This document shows, piece by piece, positions 7,535-16,397 of a stretch of 64,000 nt of DNA (its first letter is position 1; every line of letters begins with the position of its first letter). The position numbers were made by a program, and so were the translations under genes. The notes beneath the pieces are model-generated. The model was not told the origin of the DNA and did no database searches. It saw nothing but the letters and a program-made list of their open reading frames with translations. This stretch comes from Zoogloeaceae bacterium (GTDB taxonomy: Bacteria; Pseudomonadota; Gammaproteobacteria; Burkholderiales; Rhodocyclaceae): contig JACKMC010000001.1 in NCBI GenBank assembly GCA_024235595.1, forward strand, positions 434,001 to 498,000, given 5' to 3'.

Positions 7535-8501
7535 AGGGTTCGCTCATCAACCGAAGCTCTTCGCTCACCACCGCCCGCAGCGCCACCGGCGCCAACACCT
7601 CGCAGTGCCGCCCATGCTTGAGGATGTCCATCAGCAGTTCACGGTGGTCGGCGTAGGGAATTTCAAGCAGGTAGTGGCCATCGGCGTCGAAACTGCCGTG
7701 TTGATCGGGATGCCAGTGTTCTGCGGCCACCCAGCGAGCGCGTTCGGGGCTGAAGCGCAGGCGGGCGGTGTGGACGGCGGGACCGGCGAAGATGCCGTAG
7801 CCGGGACCCAGGATGGTGTCGAGGCGGGCGTCCGGGATGTCGTGGGCGGGGGTCTTGAGAAGCTGGACACGGCGAATGCTGTCGACGGCGAAATTGCGCA
7901 CTTGGCTGCGCAGGTGGCACCAGGCGTCGAGATACCAGTTTTCGCGGTAGTGCACGAGGCGCTGGGGGGAGATCTCGCGTTCGCTCTCTTCGCCCTTGCC
8001 GCGCGCGAAGTAGCGGATGATCAGGCGTTTGCGCTGCAGCAGGGCGGCGCCGATGGCTTCGAAGTGGGTGAGCTTGGCGCTGCGCTTGCCGATGCCGACG
8101 ATGAGCACGCGCTTGCGCACTTCGTCGGCGGGTTGACGGGTGGCGCCCATGAGGGCGTTAAGGCGCTCGAGCAGTGGGGCGACGTGGGGCGCGAGGATGC
8201 CGCCGGGGTCGAGGTTGGCGAGCAGGTGCTGCATGGTGAGCAGGGCGTGGATCTCCTTGTCGGAGAACCACATGCCGGGCAGTTCGATCTGTGCGCCGAC
8301 GGTTTGGGTGGGGTCGATCCGGTAGCCCGCCAGTTCGCGGTCCCATACGATCGGGGTGTTCATGTTGTCGCGCAGGAAGGCCAGATCACGCTTGAGCGTG
8401 GCGGGAGAGACTTCGAGCGCGCCGAGCAGGGCCTGGCGGCTCACGGCTCGCCGTTCGGCAAGCAGGCGGCGGATGCGGGCGAGGCGGTCGGTCTGGCTCA
8501 T
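7527..8501 (-). CDS. WYL-domain transcriptional regulator
   Basis: The 324-residue protein has an N-terminal winged helix-turn-helix (RLARIRRLLAERRAVSRQAL, then LEVSPATLKRDL) and a central WYL domain with the diagnostic YRENWYLDAWC. A C-terminal WCX extension follows. WYL regulators are common next to CRISPR-Cas and other defence genes and sense nucleic-acid-like ligands. Its stop codon overlaps the cas3 start, so both are probably one transcript and it likely controls the cas genes. It has remained intact while the effector genes decayed. Confidence 0.9.
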   Translation of the reverse strand: MSQTDRLARIRRLLAERRAVSRQALLGALEVSPATLKRDLAFLRDNMNTPIVWDRELAGYRIDPTQTVGAQIELPGMWFSDKEIHALLTMQHLLANLDPGGILAPHVAPLLERLNALMGATRQPADEVRKRVLIVGIGKRSAKLTHFEAIGAALLQRKRLIIRYFARGKGEESEREISPQRLVHYRENWYLDAWCHLRSQVRNFAVDSIRRVQLLKTPAHDIPDARLDTILGPGYGIFAGPAVHTARLRFSPERARWVAAEHWHPDQHGSFDADGHYLLEIPYADHRELLMDILKHGRHCEVLAPVALRAVVSEELRLMSEPYD

Positions 8502-8679
8502 GCGCAGGCTCGTCGGGCGAGAGCGCCAAGCTTATCCGATGCCGAAAAAATGCGCTTGAATTATGCGTATGGGCTTTGTTGGATGCCGTGCGGGCAAGGC
8601 CAAGGGGGCGGGAGCGTGTTGCCCTGATTCCCGCCAGGCGACGTCGAACCTGTTCCGCCGGCGTGAATGCGCTGATGAT

Positions 8680-9480
8680 TCAGGCCTGGCGCGCGGCAAA
8701 TCCCAGCCGGCGCGAGATCTCCTGCGCACAGCCGAGCAGCTTGCTGGCGGTGGGGCTGTCCCATTCGGTTTCGAAGGTGCCGGCGGGGCCCATGGCGGTG
8801 ATGCACAGCGCGATGTTGCCACCACTGTCGAACACCGGGGCCGAGAAGGCGTTGATGCCCGGGATCGGATTGCCGAGTGCGCGGGCGAGGCCGTGGCGGC
8901 GGACTTCGGCGAGCATTTCGTCGGCGAGCTTGCGCGAGGCGCGCGGCGCCGGCTGGTCGGTCAGCACCAGCCGGGAGAGCTCCGCCTCGATGATCGGGCG
9001 GGTGATGCGGTCCGGCAGGAAGGCGGCGAAGAGGCGGCCGGTGGCGGAGGCCATGAGCGGGGTCATGACGGTACCGGGACGCATGTTTACATGGATGGGC
9101 TTGCTGCACTCCTCGATCCGCACGATGGTCGGCCCATGGTTGCCCCAGACCGCGACGGCGACGTTGAGCTGGATCTCGTCGGCGAGTGGGGCGATCTCGG
9201 TGAGCGCCACCCTGAGCGGGTCGACACCGTGCAGGGCGGCGAGGCCCATTTGCAGCGCGAAGGGACCCAGGCCGTAGCGACCGGTGAGCGCATCCTGTTC
9301 GATGAGACCGAGTTTGCCGAAGCTCACCAGGTAAGGGTGGGCCTTGGCGGGCGGCATGCCGGCCTCCTTGGCGAGGTCGCGCAGCATCATCGGCGCGCCG
9401 TTGCGCACCAGGGCCTGCAGCAGGGTGCCGCCAACCTCGATCGACTGGATGCCCCGTCGGTCCTTTTCTACAGTACTCAT
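8680..9480 (-). CDS. IclR-family transcriptional regulator
   Basis: The 266-residue protein has an N-terminal winged helix (GGTLLQALVRNGAPMMLRDL, then AKEAGMPPAKAHPYLVSF) and a C-terminal IclR effector domain with MTPLMASATGRLFAAF and GINAFSAPVFDSGGNIALCI. The start follows an A/G-rich ribosome binding site (AAAGGGGA). It is divergent from the metallo-beta-lactamase-fold and monooxygenase genes, so it most likely controls that operon in response to an aromatic substrate or intermediate. The ligand cannot be inferred. Confidence 0.9.
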   Translation of the reverse strand: MSTVEKDRRGIQSIEVGGTLLQALVRNGAPMMLRDLAKEAGMPPAKAHPYLVSFGKLGLIEQDALTGRYGLGPFALQMGLAALHGVDPLRVALTEIAPLADEIQLNVAVAVWGNHGPTIVRIEECSKPIHVNMRPGTVMTPLMASATGRLFAAFLPDRITRPIIEAELSRLVLTDQPAPRASRKLADEMLAEVRRHGLARALGNPIPGINAFSAPVFDSGGNIALCITAMGPAGTFETEWDSPTASKLLGCAQEISRRLGFAARQA

Positions 9481-9572
9481 GAATATCCCCTTTCGGCGGA
9501 GGATGTTAGCAGGTTCGTGGCGGTGTTTGAGCAGCCCGCGGCATCGATAGAAATTAATCATTAGCAAAACAA

Positions 9573-9601
9573 TTGACCAATAACGAATTTACGATTAGGA
9601 T
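9573..9601 (+). promoter_or_regulatory. Predicted sigma70 promoter of the monooxygenase operon
   Basis: TTGACC (9573-9578) and TAGGAT (9596-9601) are separated by 17 bases within an AT-rich patch (about 9545-9600) unlike the GC-rich surroundings. The patch lies in the divergent gap with the IclR gene and is the natural place for its operator. Confidence 0.5.
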
Positions 9602-9682
9602 GCGCTACACTTCGGCGACGCAGTGATCTACACCGTCACCGCCGCCATCCCGCAACTCGACAGCATCGACAGGAGCAACCCA

Positions 9683-10645
9683 ATGAGCAAAGCGTTTGCC
9701 TCGCAGGCCGACCTGGAAGAAAAGAAGACAACCTTCGAGCAGCTCTCCGAGCATTGCTGGGCCTATACCGCGGAGGGCGACCCCAACACGGGTGTGATCA
9801 TCACCGACGAAGCCGTGCTGATCTGCGACACCCTGGCCACGCCGCTGATGGCGCAGAGCCTGATCGCCGAGATCCGCAAGGTGAGCCAGGCGCCGATCAA
9901 GTACGTGGTGCTGTCGCACTACCATGCGGTGCGGGTGCTCGGTGCTTCGGGCTACAAGGCCGAGGGCATGGAGCAGATCATCGCCAGCCAGGGCACCTAC
10001 GAGATGATTGTCGAGCGCGGTGAGCAGGACATGCGCTCCGAGTACGAGCGTTTCCCGCGGCTGTTCCAGAACTTCGAGTCGGTGCCGGGTCTCACCTGGC
10101 CGACCATGGTGTTCAAGCAGGAGATGACCCTGTGGATGGGCAAGCTCGAGGTCAAGATCATGCACCTCGGCCCGGGCCATACCAAGGGCGACACGGTGGT
10201 GTGGATTCCGGCCGAGAAGGTGTTGTTCTCGGGTGATCTCGTCGAGTGCGACGCCGCCTGCTACACCGGCGACGCGCAACTCGAGGAGTGGCCGGCGACG
10301 CTCGACGCGATTGCCGCGCTGAATGCCGAGAAGCTCGTCCCCGGTCGCGGCCCGGCGCTGACCAGCGCCGAGAAAGTGAGCGAGGGGCTCGCCTACACCC
10401 GCGACTTCGTCACCACGCTGTTTGCCTCCGCCCGGGAGGCGGTGGCGCAGAACATGGACCTCAAGGCAGCCATGGCCCATGCGCGCAAGAACATGGATCC
10501 AAAGTTCGGCCAGGTCTTCATCTACGAGCACTGCCTGCCCTTCGACGTGACCCGCGCGGTGGACGAGGCCAGCGGCATCAAGCATCCGCGCATCTGGACC
10601 GCCCAGCGCGACAAGGAGATGTGGCACGCGCTGCAGGAAGGCTGA
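9683..10645 (+). CDS. Metallo-beta-lactamase-fold hydrolase with a reduced metal site
   Basis: The 320-residue protein has the MBL fold, but the usual H-x-H-x-D-H signature reads HYHAVR (H79, H81, then V83 and R84). The GHTKGD histidine and the SGDL aspartate are kept, while the final ligand histidine is replaced in VPGRGPAL. So the first metal site looks intact and the second lost. It is the first gene of an operon with a flavin monooxygenase and a DUF2783 protein, suggesting a thioester- or lactone-hydrolase-like or accessory role in aromatic breakdown. The start has AGGAG upstream; the in-frame ATG further upstream lacks one. Confidence 0.8.
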   Translation: MSKAFASQADLEEKKTTFEQLSEHCWAYTAEGDPNTGVIITDEAVLICDTLATPLMAQSLIAEIRKVSQAPIKYVVLSHYHAVRVLGASGYKAEGMEQIIASQGTYEMIVERGEQDMRSEYERFPRLFQNFESVPGLTWPTMVFKQEMTLWMGKLEVKIMHLGPGHTKGDTVVWIPAEKVLFSGDLVECDAACYTGDAQLEEWPATLDAIAALNAEKLVPGRGPALTSAEKVSEGLAYTRDFVTTLFASAREAVAQNMDLKAAMAHARKNMDPKFGQVFIYEHCLPFDVTRAVDEASGIKHPRIWTAQRDKEMWHALQEG

Positions 10646-10769
10646 TCGCGAGCCATCGTCGATCGTGCCCCGGGCGGCCGTCAGCCGCCCCATCGATTGC
10701 CACCGAACCAGCCGGCAAGCACCACAAGACCGGCGGTCGGTGTTCCAAAAGTCCAGAGGAGGACGTGTC

Positions 10770-12446
10770 GTGTTGAGTACCTACCAGTATCCGAAATTCG
10801 AATACCGATGCCCGCCGGAGCTTTCGGCTGGAGCCGAAGCGCAGGTCGTGCATCACCCGGTTGTGGTGGTCGGCGCGGGGCCGGTGGGCCTCGCCGCCGC
10901 CATCGACCTCGCCATGCAGGGCCAGCGTGTGCTCCTGATCGACAACGACGACACCGTGTCGATCGGCTCGCGCGGCGTGTGCTACGCAAAGCGCACCCTC
11001 GAAGTGCTCGACCGGCTCGGCTGCGGTGAGGAGATGGTCGCCAAGGGGGTGACCTGGAACGTGGGCCGCACCTTCTTCCGCGAGGACGAGGTCTACAATT
11101 TCAACCTCTGCCCCCAGCCCGACCATCACCGGCCGGGCATGATCAACCTGCAGCAGTATTACCTCGAGGACTACCTGGTGCAGCGCGCCAGCACCTTGCC
11201 GCAGCTCGAGATGCGCTGGAAGAGCAACGTGGTGTCGGTGAGCCCGGGCGAGGACATGGTGACGCTCAAGGTGGAGACGCCAGACGGGATCTACCATCTC
11301 GAGACCGACTGGCTGGTGGTGGCTGACGGCGCGCGCAGCCCGATCCGCACCATGCTCGGGCTGGACATCGAAGGCAAGGTCTTCATGGATCGCTTCCTCA
11401 TCGCCGATGTGGTGATGAAGGCGGATTTCCCGACCGAACGCTGGTTCTGGTTCGACCCACCCTTCCACCGCAACCAGTCGGTGCTGCTGCACCGCCAGGC
11501 CGACAACGTCTTCCGCATCGATTTCCAGCTCGGTTGGGATGCCGACCCGCAGGAAGAGAAGAAGCCCGAAAAGGTGATTCCGCGCATCAAGGCGATGCTG
11601 GGCGACGAGCGCGAGTTCGAGCTCGAATGGGTCAGCGTCTACACCTTCCAGTGCCGGCGCATGCACGACTTCCGCCATGGCCGGGTGATGTTCGTGGGCG
11701 ATGCCGCCCACCAGGTCTCGCCCTTCGGTGCGCGCGGCGCCAACTCGGGTATCCAGGACAGCGACAACCTGGTGTGGAAGCTCAAGCTGGTGATGGACGG
11801 CAAAGCCCCGCCCAGGCTGCTCGACACCTATTCGGAAGAGCGCGGCTTCGCGGCCGACGAGAACCTCTCCAACTCCACCCGCTCCACCGACTTCATCACC
11901 CCCAAGAGCACCACCAGCAAGACCTTCCGCAACGCGGTGCTGGGCCTCGCCGAGCACTACCCGTTCGCCCGCGCACTGGTCAATTCGGGCCGCCTGTCGG
12001 TGCCGGCCTACCTCACCGACTCGCGGCTCAATACCGCGGACGCGGAGAGCTTTGCCGGAAACATGGTGCCCGGCGCCGCAATGGACGATGCGCCCATCGA
12101 AGCCGCGGGCGGCCAGCGCTGGCTGCTCGAGGTGGCCGGCAATCGCTTCCAGCTCCTCTACTTCGCCGACGATGCCGCCGCCATCGATGCCGCCACCGCG
12201 CAGGCCTTGGCCTCGCTGGCCGAAGCACCGATTCCGGTCGAGCCGGTGGTGGTGGCCGCGTCGGGCACGGCGCCGGCGGGCCTGCTCACGCTTATCGACA
12301 CCCGCGGTCGCATCGCCGAGCGCTACGACCTGCGCGCGGGAAGCTGCTACCTGATCCGCCCCGACCAGCATGTCGCCGCCCGCTGGCGAGCCCTCGACCC
12401 GGCCGCGGTGCGGACCGCGCTCGCGGTGGCCACCTGCAACGCCTGA
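10770..12446 (+). CDS. Group A FAD-dependent aromatic monooxygenase
   Basis: The 558-residue protein has the three signatures of p-hydroxybenzoate-hydroxylase-type enzymes: VVVVGAGPVGLAAAIDLA (FAD), a DWLVVADGARSPIR motif (FAD/NADPH) and RVMFVGDAAHQVSPFGARG (FAD ribityl). A thioredoxin-like C-terminal domain follows, as in MhpA or PgaE. It should hydroxylate a phenolic ring with NAD(P)H and oxygen. The start is a GTG with AGAGGAGGA six bases upstream. It lies between the MBL gene and DUF2783 and shares its region with ring-cleavage-product enzymes at 16.4-21.6 kb. The substrate is unknown; 3-hydroxyphenyl acids are a reasonable guess. Confidence 0.88.
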   Translation: MLSTYQYPKFEYRCPPELSAGAEAQVVHHPVVVVGAGPVGLAAAIDLAMQGQRVLLIDNDDTVSIGSRGVCYAKRTLEVLDRLGCGEEMVAKGVTWNVGRTFFREDEVYNFNLCPQPDHHRPGMINLQQYYLEDYLVQRASTLPQLEMRWKSNVVSVSPGEDMVTLKVETPDGIYHLETDWLVVADGARSPIRTMLGLDIEGKVFMDRFLIADVVMKADFPTERWFWFDPPFHRNQSVLLHRQADNVFRIDFQLGWDADPQEEKKPEKVIPRIKAMLGDEREFELEWVSVYTFQCRRMHDFRHGRVMFVGDAAHQVSPFGARGANSGIQDSDNLVWKLKLVMDGKAPPRLLDTYSEERGFAADENLSNSTRSTDFITPKSTTSKTFRNAVLGLAEHYPFARALVNSGRLSVPAYLTDSRLNTADAESFAGNMVPGAAMDDAPIEAAGGQRWLLEVAGNRFQLLYFADDAAAIDAATAQALASLAEAPIPVEPVVVAASGTAPAGLLTLIDTRGRIAERYDLRAGSCYLIRPDQHVAARWRALDPAAVRTALAVATCNA

Positions 12447-12456
12447 GGAGAATCCC

Positions 12457-12681
12457 ATGGCACTGATTACCACCAACAATTTCGCCGAGCCCGGCAAGCG
12501 CTACTTCCAGCCTTTCAGTCCTGGCGACGACTTCTATGAAGCGCTCATCGACATGCACCGGGATCTCTCCGACGAGCAGTCGGCGATGGTCAATGCACGG
12601 TTGATCCTGCTGCTTGCCAATCACATCGGCGACATCTCGGTGTTGCGCGAGGCGATGGAAATCGCAAGGGACGGAGTCTAG
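12457..12681 (+). CDS. DUF2783-family small protein
   Basis: The 74-residue product (MALITTNNFAEPGKRYFQ start, DDFYEALIDMHRDLSDEQ core) matches my recollection of DUF2783, a family of unknown function often next to flavin monooxygenases. It follows the monooxygenase by ten bases and has GAGGAG upstream. It may be an accessory or stabilising subunit. A terminator hairpin follows 20 bases after the stop. Confidence 0.75.
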   Translation: MALITTNNFAEPGKRYFQPFSPGDDFYEALIDMHRDLSDEQSAMVNARLILLLANHIGDISVLREAMEIARDGV

Positions 12682-12701
12682 GACCCGGGTGGCGAGCCCT
12701 T

Positions 12702-12722
12702 GCCCGCTTTCGCGGGCTTTCT
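12702..12722 (+). terminator. Rho-independent terminator of the monooxygenase operon
   Basis: GCCCGC (12702-12707), loop TTTC and GCGGGC (12712-12717) form a perfect six-base stem followed by TTTCT. It marks the end of the operon and the left boundary of the repeat array. Confidence 0.75.
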
Positions 12723-13118
12723 ACGACAAGTGGTTTCGCCATTGCCGGCGTGTTGTCGCGCCTTCATTTCGGGCACGGCATTCGGGCACGATTCGTCGCC
12801 CCGGCGAAGGCCGGGGTCCAGGGCCTTTGATCCTTGCTGCTTCGATCTTGGGGTGCCTTCGGTCGGCGCTGATTGGCCGGGTCTCGCCCCGGCGGGCGAC
12901 CACCTTTCTTGTGAATGTGGCGCTGCAGAAGGGGAAAGCTACTGCCGGCTCGGCTTCGCCATTGCCGGTCGGCTGCGGTGCCTTCGTTTCGGGCACGGGA
13001 TTCGGGAACGATTCGTCGCCCCGGCGCAGGCCGGGGTCCAGGGCTTTGATCCTTGCTGCTTCGATCTTGGGGTGCCTTCAGTTGGCGGTGATTGGCCGGG
13101 TCTCGCCCCGGCGGGCGA

Positions 13119-13148
13119 GTGACTTTCTTGTGGCGACGAGAAAGTCAC
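13119..13148. repeat. Stem-loop of the repeat cassette (GTGAC/GTCAC type)
   Basis: GTGACTTTCTTGT (13119-13131) pairs with ACGAGAAAGTCAC (13136-13148) around GGCG, with a single G-T wobble. The outer GTGAC/GTCAC differs from the other copies on both arms. Confidence 0.8.
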
Positions 13149-13214
13149 CAAAGAAGCGCCCCCTGCCGCAGCGCCGGCTCTCGCCGGTGCCCTCGCTCCA
13201 CCCGCGCCCGGCGG

Positions 13215-13258
13215 GTCGCGTCGAAACTCGCCCTGGCGGGCTCAGACATCGACGCGAC
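13215..13258. repeat. Ten-base inverted repeat of the cassette
   Basis: GTCGCGTCGA (13215-13224) and TCGACGCGAC (13249-13258) are perfect inverted repeats around a 24-base loop that itself contains a small GCCC/GGGC stem. The same element recurs in the other units of the array and at 164-206. Confidence 0.85.
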
Positions 13259-13485
13259 AATTCCCGCCGGCCGCGGGCTGCACTCGGCGCTGCAGAAGGG
13301 GAAGGCTGCTGCCGGCTCGGCTTCGCCATTGCCGGCGGGCTGTGGTGCCTTTGGTTAGGGCACGGCATTCGGACACGATTCGTCGCCCCGGCGCAGGCCG
13401 GGGTCCAGGCTCTTGATCCTTGCTGTTCGGTTCTCGGGTTGCCTTCGGTCGGCGCCTGTTGGCCGGGTCTCGCCCCGGCGGGCGA

Positions 13486-13516
13486 CCTCCTTTCTTGTGG
13501 CGACAAAGAAAGGAGG
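13486..13516. repeat. Stem-loop of the repeat cassette (CCTCC/GGAGG type)
   Basis: CCTCCTTTCTTGT (13486-13498) pairs with ACAAAGAAAGGAGG (13503-13516), with one bulged A. The next unit carries the same version at 13853-13883. Confidence 0.8.
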
Positions 13517-15376
13517 CAAAGAAGCGCCCCCTGCCGCAGCGCCGGCTCGCGCCGGTTCCCTCGCTCCACCCGCGCCCGGCGGGTCGCGTCGAAACTCGCC
13601 CTGGCGGGCTCAGACATCGACGCGACAATTCCCGCCGGCCGCGGGCTGCCTCGGCGCTGCAGAAGGGGAAGGCTGCTGCCGGCTCGGCTTCGCCATTGCC
13701 GGCGGGCTGTGGTGCCTTCGTTTAGGGCACGGAATTCGGGAACGATTCGTCGCCCCGGCGCAGGCCGGGGTCCAGGCTCTTGATCCTTGCTGTTCGGATC
13801 TTGGGGTGCCTTCGGTTGGCGGTGATTGGCCGGGTCTCGCCCCGGCGGGCGACCTCCTTTCTTGTGGCGACAAAGAAAGGAGGCAAAGAAGCGCCCCCTG
13901 CCGCAGCGCCGGCTCGCGCCGGTGCCCTCGCTCCACCCGCGCCCGGCGGGTCGCGTCGAAACTCGCCCTGGCGGGCTCAGACATCGACGCGACAATTCCC
14001 GCCGGCCGGGCGGCCCTCTCGGCGCTGCAGAAGGGAAGGCTGCTGCTCGGCTTCGGCTGCTGCCAATTGCGGCTCGGCTTCGCCATTGCCGGCGGGCTGC
14101 GGTGCCTTCGTTTCGGGCACGGCATTCGGGAACGATTCGTCGCCCCGGCGCAGGCCGGGGTCCAGGGCTCTTGATCCTTGCTGCTTTGGATCTTGGGGTG
14201 CCTTCGGTTGGCGGTGATTGGCCGGGTCTCGCCCCGGCGGGCGAGTGACTTTCTTGTGGCGACGAGAAGGAAGGTGCAAAAATCTACTGCGCTTGGCGCG
14301 GGCTTGGCGGTGCTCGCGATGCGGCTCGTACGCTCCGCTCGCGGCGCTCCGCCGCACCCGATCTGCCGGCGCTCGCTCGACTTTCTTTCACCGCCAAAAG
14401 CCGCGCGCCCCTGCCGCAGCGCCGGCTCGCGCCGGTGCCCTCGCTCCGCCCGCGCCCGGCGGGTCGCGTCGAAACTCGCCCTGGCGGGCTCAGACATCGA
14501 CGCGACAATTCCCGCCGGCCTGGCGGGCTGCACTCGGCGCTGCAGCCGGGGCTGCTCTCGGCTGCTGAAGGCTGCTGCCGGCTTCGCTTCGCCATTGCCG
14601 GCGGCTGCGGTGCCTTGGTTTCGGGCACGGCATTCGGACGATTCGTCGCCCGCGCAGGCGGCGCAGGCCGGGGTCCAGGGCTTTGATCCTTGCTGCTTCG
14701 ATCTTGGGGTGCCTTCGGTTGGCGGTGATTGGCCGGGTCTCGCCCCGGCGGGCGAGCGACCCTTTCTTGTGGCGACAAGAAAGATGGACAAAAAAAGCGC
14801 CCCCTGCCGCAGCGCCGGCTCGCGCCGGTGCCCTCGCTCCACCCGCGCCCGGCGGGTCGCGTCGAAACTCGCCCTGGCGGGCTCAGACATCGACGCGACA
14901 ATTCCCGCCGGCCGCGGGCTGCACTCGGCGCTGCAGAAGGGGAAGGCTGCTGCCGGCTCGGCTTCGCCATTGCCGGTCGGCTGCGGTGCCTTCGTTTCGG
15001 GCACGGGATTCGGGAACGATTCGTCGCCCCGGCGCAGGCCGGGGTCCAGGCCTTTGATCCTTGCTGCTTCGATCTTGGGGTGCCTTCAGTTGGCGGTGAT
15101 TGGCCGGGTCTCGCCCCGGCGGGCGAGTGACTTTCTTGTGGCGACAAGAAGATGGATAAAGAAGCGCCCCCTGCCGCAGCGCCGGCTCGCGCCGGTGCCC
15201 TCGCTCCACCCGCGTCCGGCGGGTCGCGTCGAAACTCGCCCTCTCGGGCTCAGACATCGACGCGACAATTCCCGCCGGCCGCAGGCTGCACTCGGCGCCG
15301 CAGAAGGGGAAAGCTGCTGCCGGCTCGGCTTCGCCATTGCCGGCGGGTTGTGGTGCCTTCGTTTTGGGCGCGGCAT

Positions 15377-16285
15377 TCAGGCTGCGAAATCTCCGTGCGC
15401 CTCGATATAGCCGCTGAGGAAGTCCCGAAAACGCTGTGCGGCCGGTGACAGCGAGCGATTGTTGCGGGTGAAGACGTAGAAGCGCCGCGTCACCTGGGGC
15501 TCCACCAGCGGCCGCATCTCGAGTCGATAAAGCCGTATCAGGGAGGCCGCATAGGTGATGCAGACGGTCACGCCGAGCCCCGCGTTCACCATCGACAGCG
15601 CGGTGGACATGAAGGCCACGGAGGTGTGCGGCTCGAGCGCCCGGCCACGTTGGGCGCTGCCAACGTCGACCGCGAGGCGCTCGGTGAACTGGCCCTGCAG
15701 GGTGATCAGCGGAAATTCGGCGAGGTCTGCCCAGCTGACTTCGCGTCTTGTGGCGAGCGCGTGGCCGGGCGGAAAGACCGCGACGAAGGGTAGCTCGAAC
15801 AGCGTGGCGGATTCGATCTCGGAGTTCGAGTCGCGCTCGGGACCTACGCCAAAGTCCACTTCGCCCGAGAACACCCGCGACACCACGCTTTCCACGGCGC
15901 AGTCCACAAGCCGGATCTCCACCGCGGGATGCACTTCACCGAAGGCCGCAATCACTTCGGGCAGCAGCGTCGAGGCCATCAGCTGCGGGGTGGCGACGCG
16001 CACCAGCCCTTTCCTCAGGGCCTTGAGGTTCGAGACTTCGTCGAGCACGCCGTCGAGATCGTCGAGGATCTTGTCGATCAGCGGGTAGATGCTGCGTCCC
16101 ACCTCGGAGAGCTGGATGCGCCGGGTGCTGCGGTCGAACAGGCGCAGGCCGATGACCTGTTCGAGTTCCTTGATCAGGCCGGAGAGTGCCGACTGGGTGA
16201 CGAAGAGGCTTTCTGCTGCCAGAGTGAAGCTGCCGCTGCGGGCCACGGCGACAAACGCACGCAATTGCTTGAGGGTGATATTCAT
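15377..16285 (-). CDS. LysR-family transcriptional regulator
   Basis: The 302-residue protein has a standard N-terminal winged helix (MNITLKQLRAFVAVARSGSF, then TLAAESLFVTQSALSGLIKE) and a periplasmic-binding-like effector domain. It is divergent from the VOC-FAH-TRAP operon, with 112 bases between the two starts, so it probably activates that operon in response to the aromatic substrate. Its stop codon falls at the edge of the repeat array, within the array's GCATTC sequence. The repeat may have supplied the last codons or the stop, although the length is normal. Confidence 0.9.
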   Translation of the reverse strand: MNITLKQLRAFVAVARSGSFTLAAESLFVTQSALSGLIKELEQVIGLRLFDRSTRRIQLSEVGRSIYPLIDKILDDLDGVLDEVSNLKALRKGLVRVATPQLMASTLLPEVIAAFGEVHPAVEIRLVDCAVESVVSRVFSGEVDFGVGPERDSNSEIESATLFELPFVAVFPPGHALATRREVSWADLAEFPLITLQGQFTERLAVDVGSAQRGRALEPHTSVAFMSTALSMVNAGLGVTVCITYAASLIRLYRLEMRPLVEPQVTRRFYVFTRNNRSLSPAAQRFRDFLSGYIEAHGDFAA

Positions 16286-16397
16286 TGGATAAAGCGATAA
16301 ATGAATCGAAAAAAGTCGTTTGAATGATAGATCAATCTGGGCTGTAATGGCTTCGTCGGCCAACGTCGCCGCCCGGACACAAGAAAAGGAGACCGCA

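Larger units (their letters stand above)
12724..15376. repeat. Head-to-tail array of the hairpin repeat cassette
   Basis: Seven starts of the GCCGGGTCTCGCCCC motif fall at 12876, 13095, 13462, 13829, 14221, 14732 and 15103, giving spacings of 219, 367, 367, 392, 511 and 371 bases. Each unit holds in order the GCCGGG/CCCGGC hairpin, the CTTTCTTGT/ACAAGAAAG stem, GCCGGC-type palindromes, the GTCGCGTCGA/TCGACGCGAC inverted repeat and the CCCCGGC/GCCGGGG palindrome. Units differ by small insertions, including about 120 extra bases near 14285-14400. Long open frames cross the array only because it is GC-rich; homologous segments are read in different frames in neighbouring units. The array ends exactly at the stop codon of the LysR gene. 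Confidence 0.85.

Noticed and set aside
10646..10769. GGGCGGC/GCCGCCC hairpin between the MBL and monooxygenase genes as a terminator
   Set aside because: No T tract follows and the two genes appear to form one operon.
13610..15004. Long open frames on both strands within the repeat array that look like one repetitive protein
   Set aside because: Homologous segments fall in different frames in neighbouring units and the base composition is that of the repeat; nothing suggests translation.
16280..16306. ATTCATT/AATGAAT inverted repeat near the LysR start at 16285 as an operator
   Set aside because: One arm overlaps the start codon and the spacing does not fit a typical LysR site, so I could not support it.
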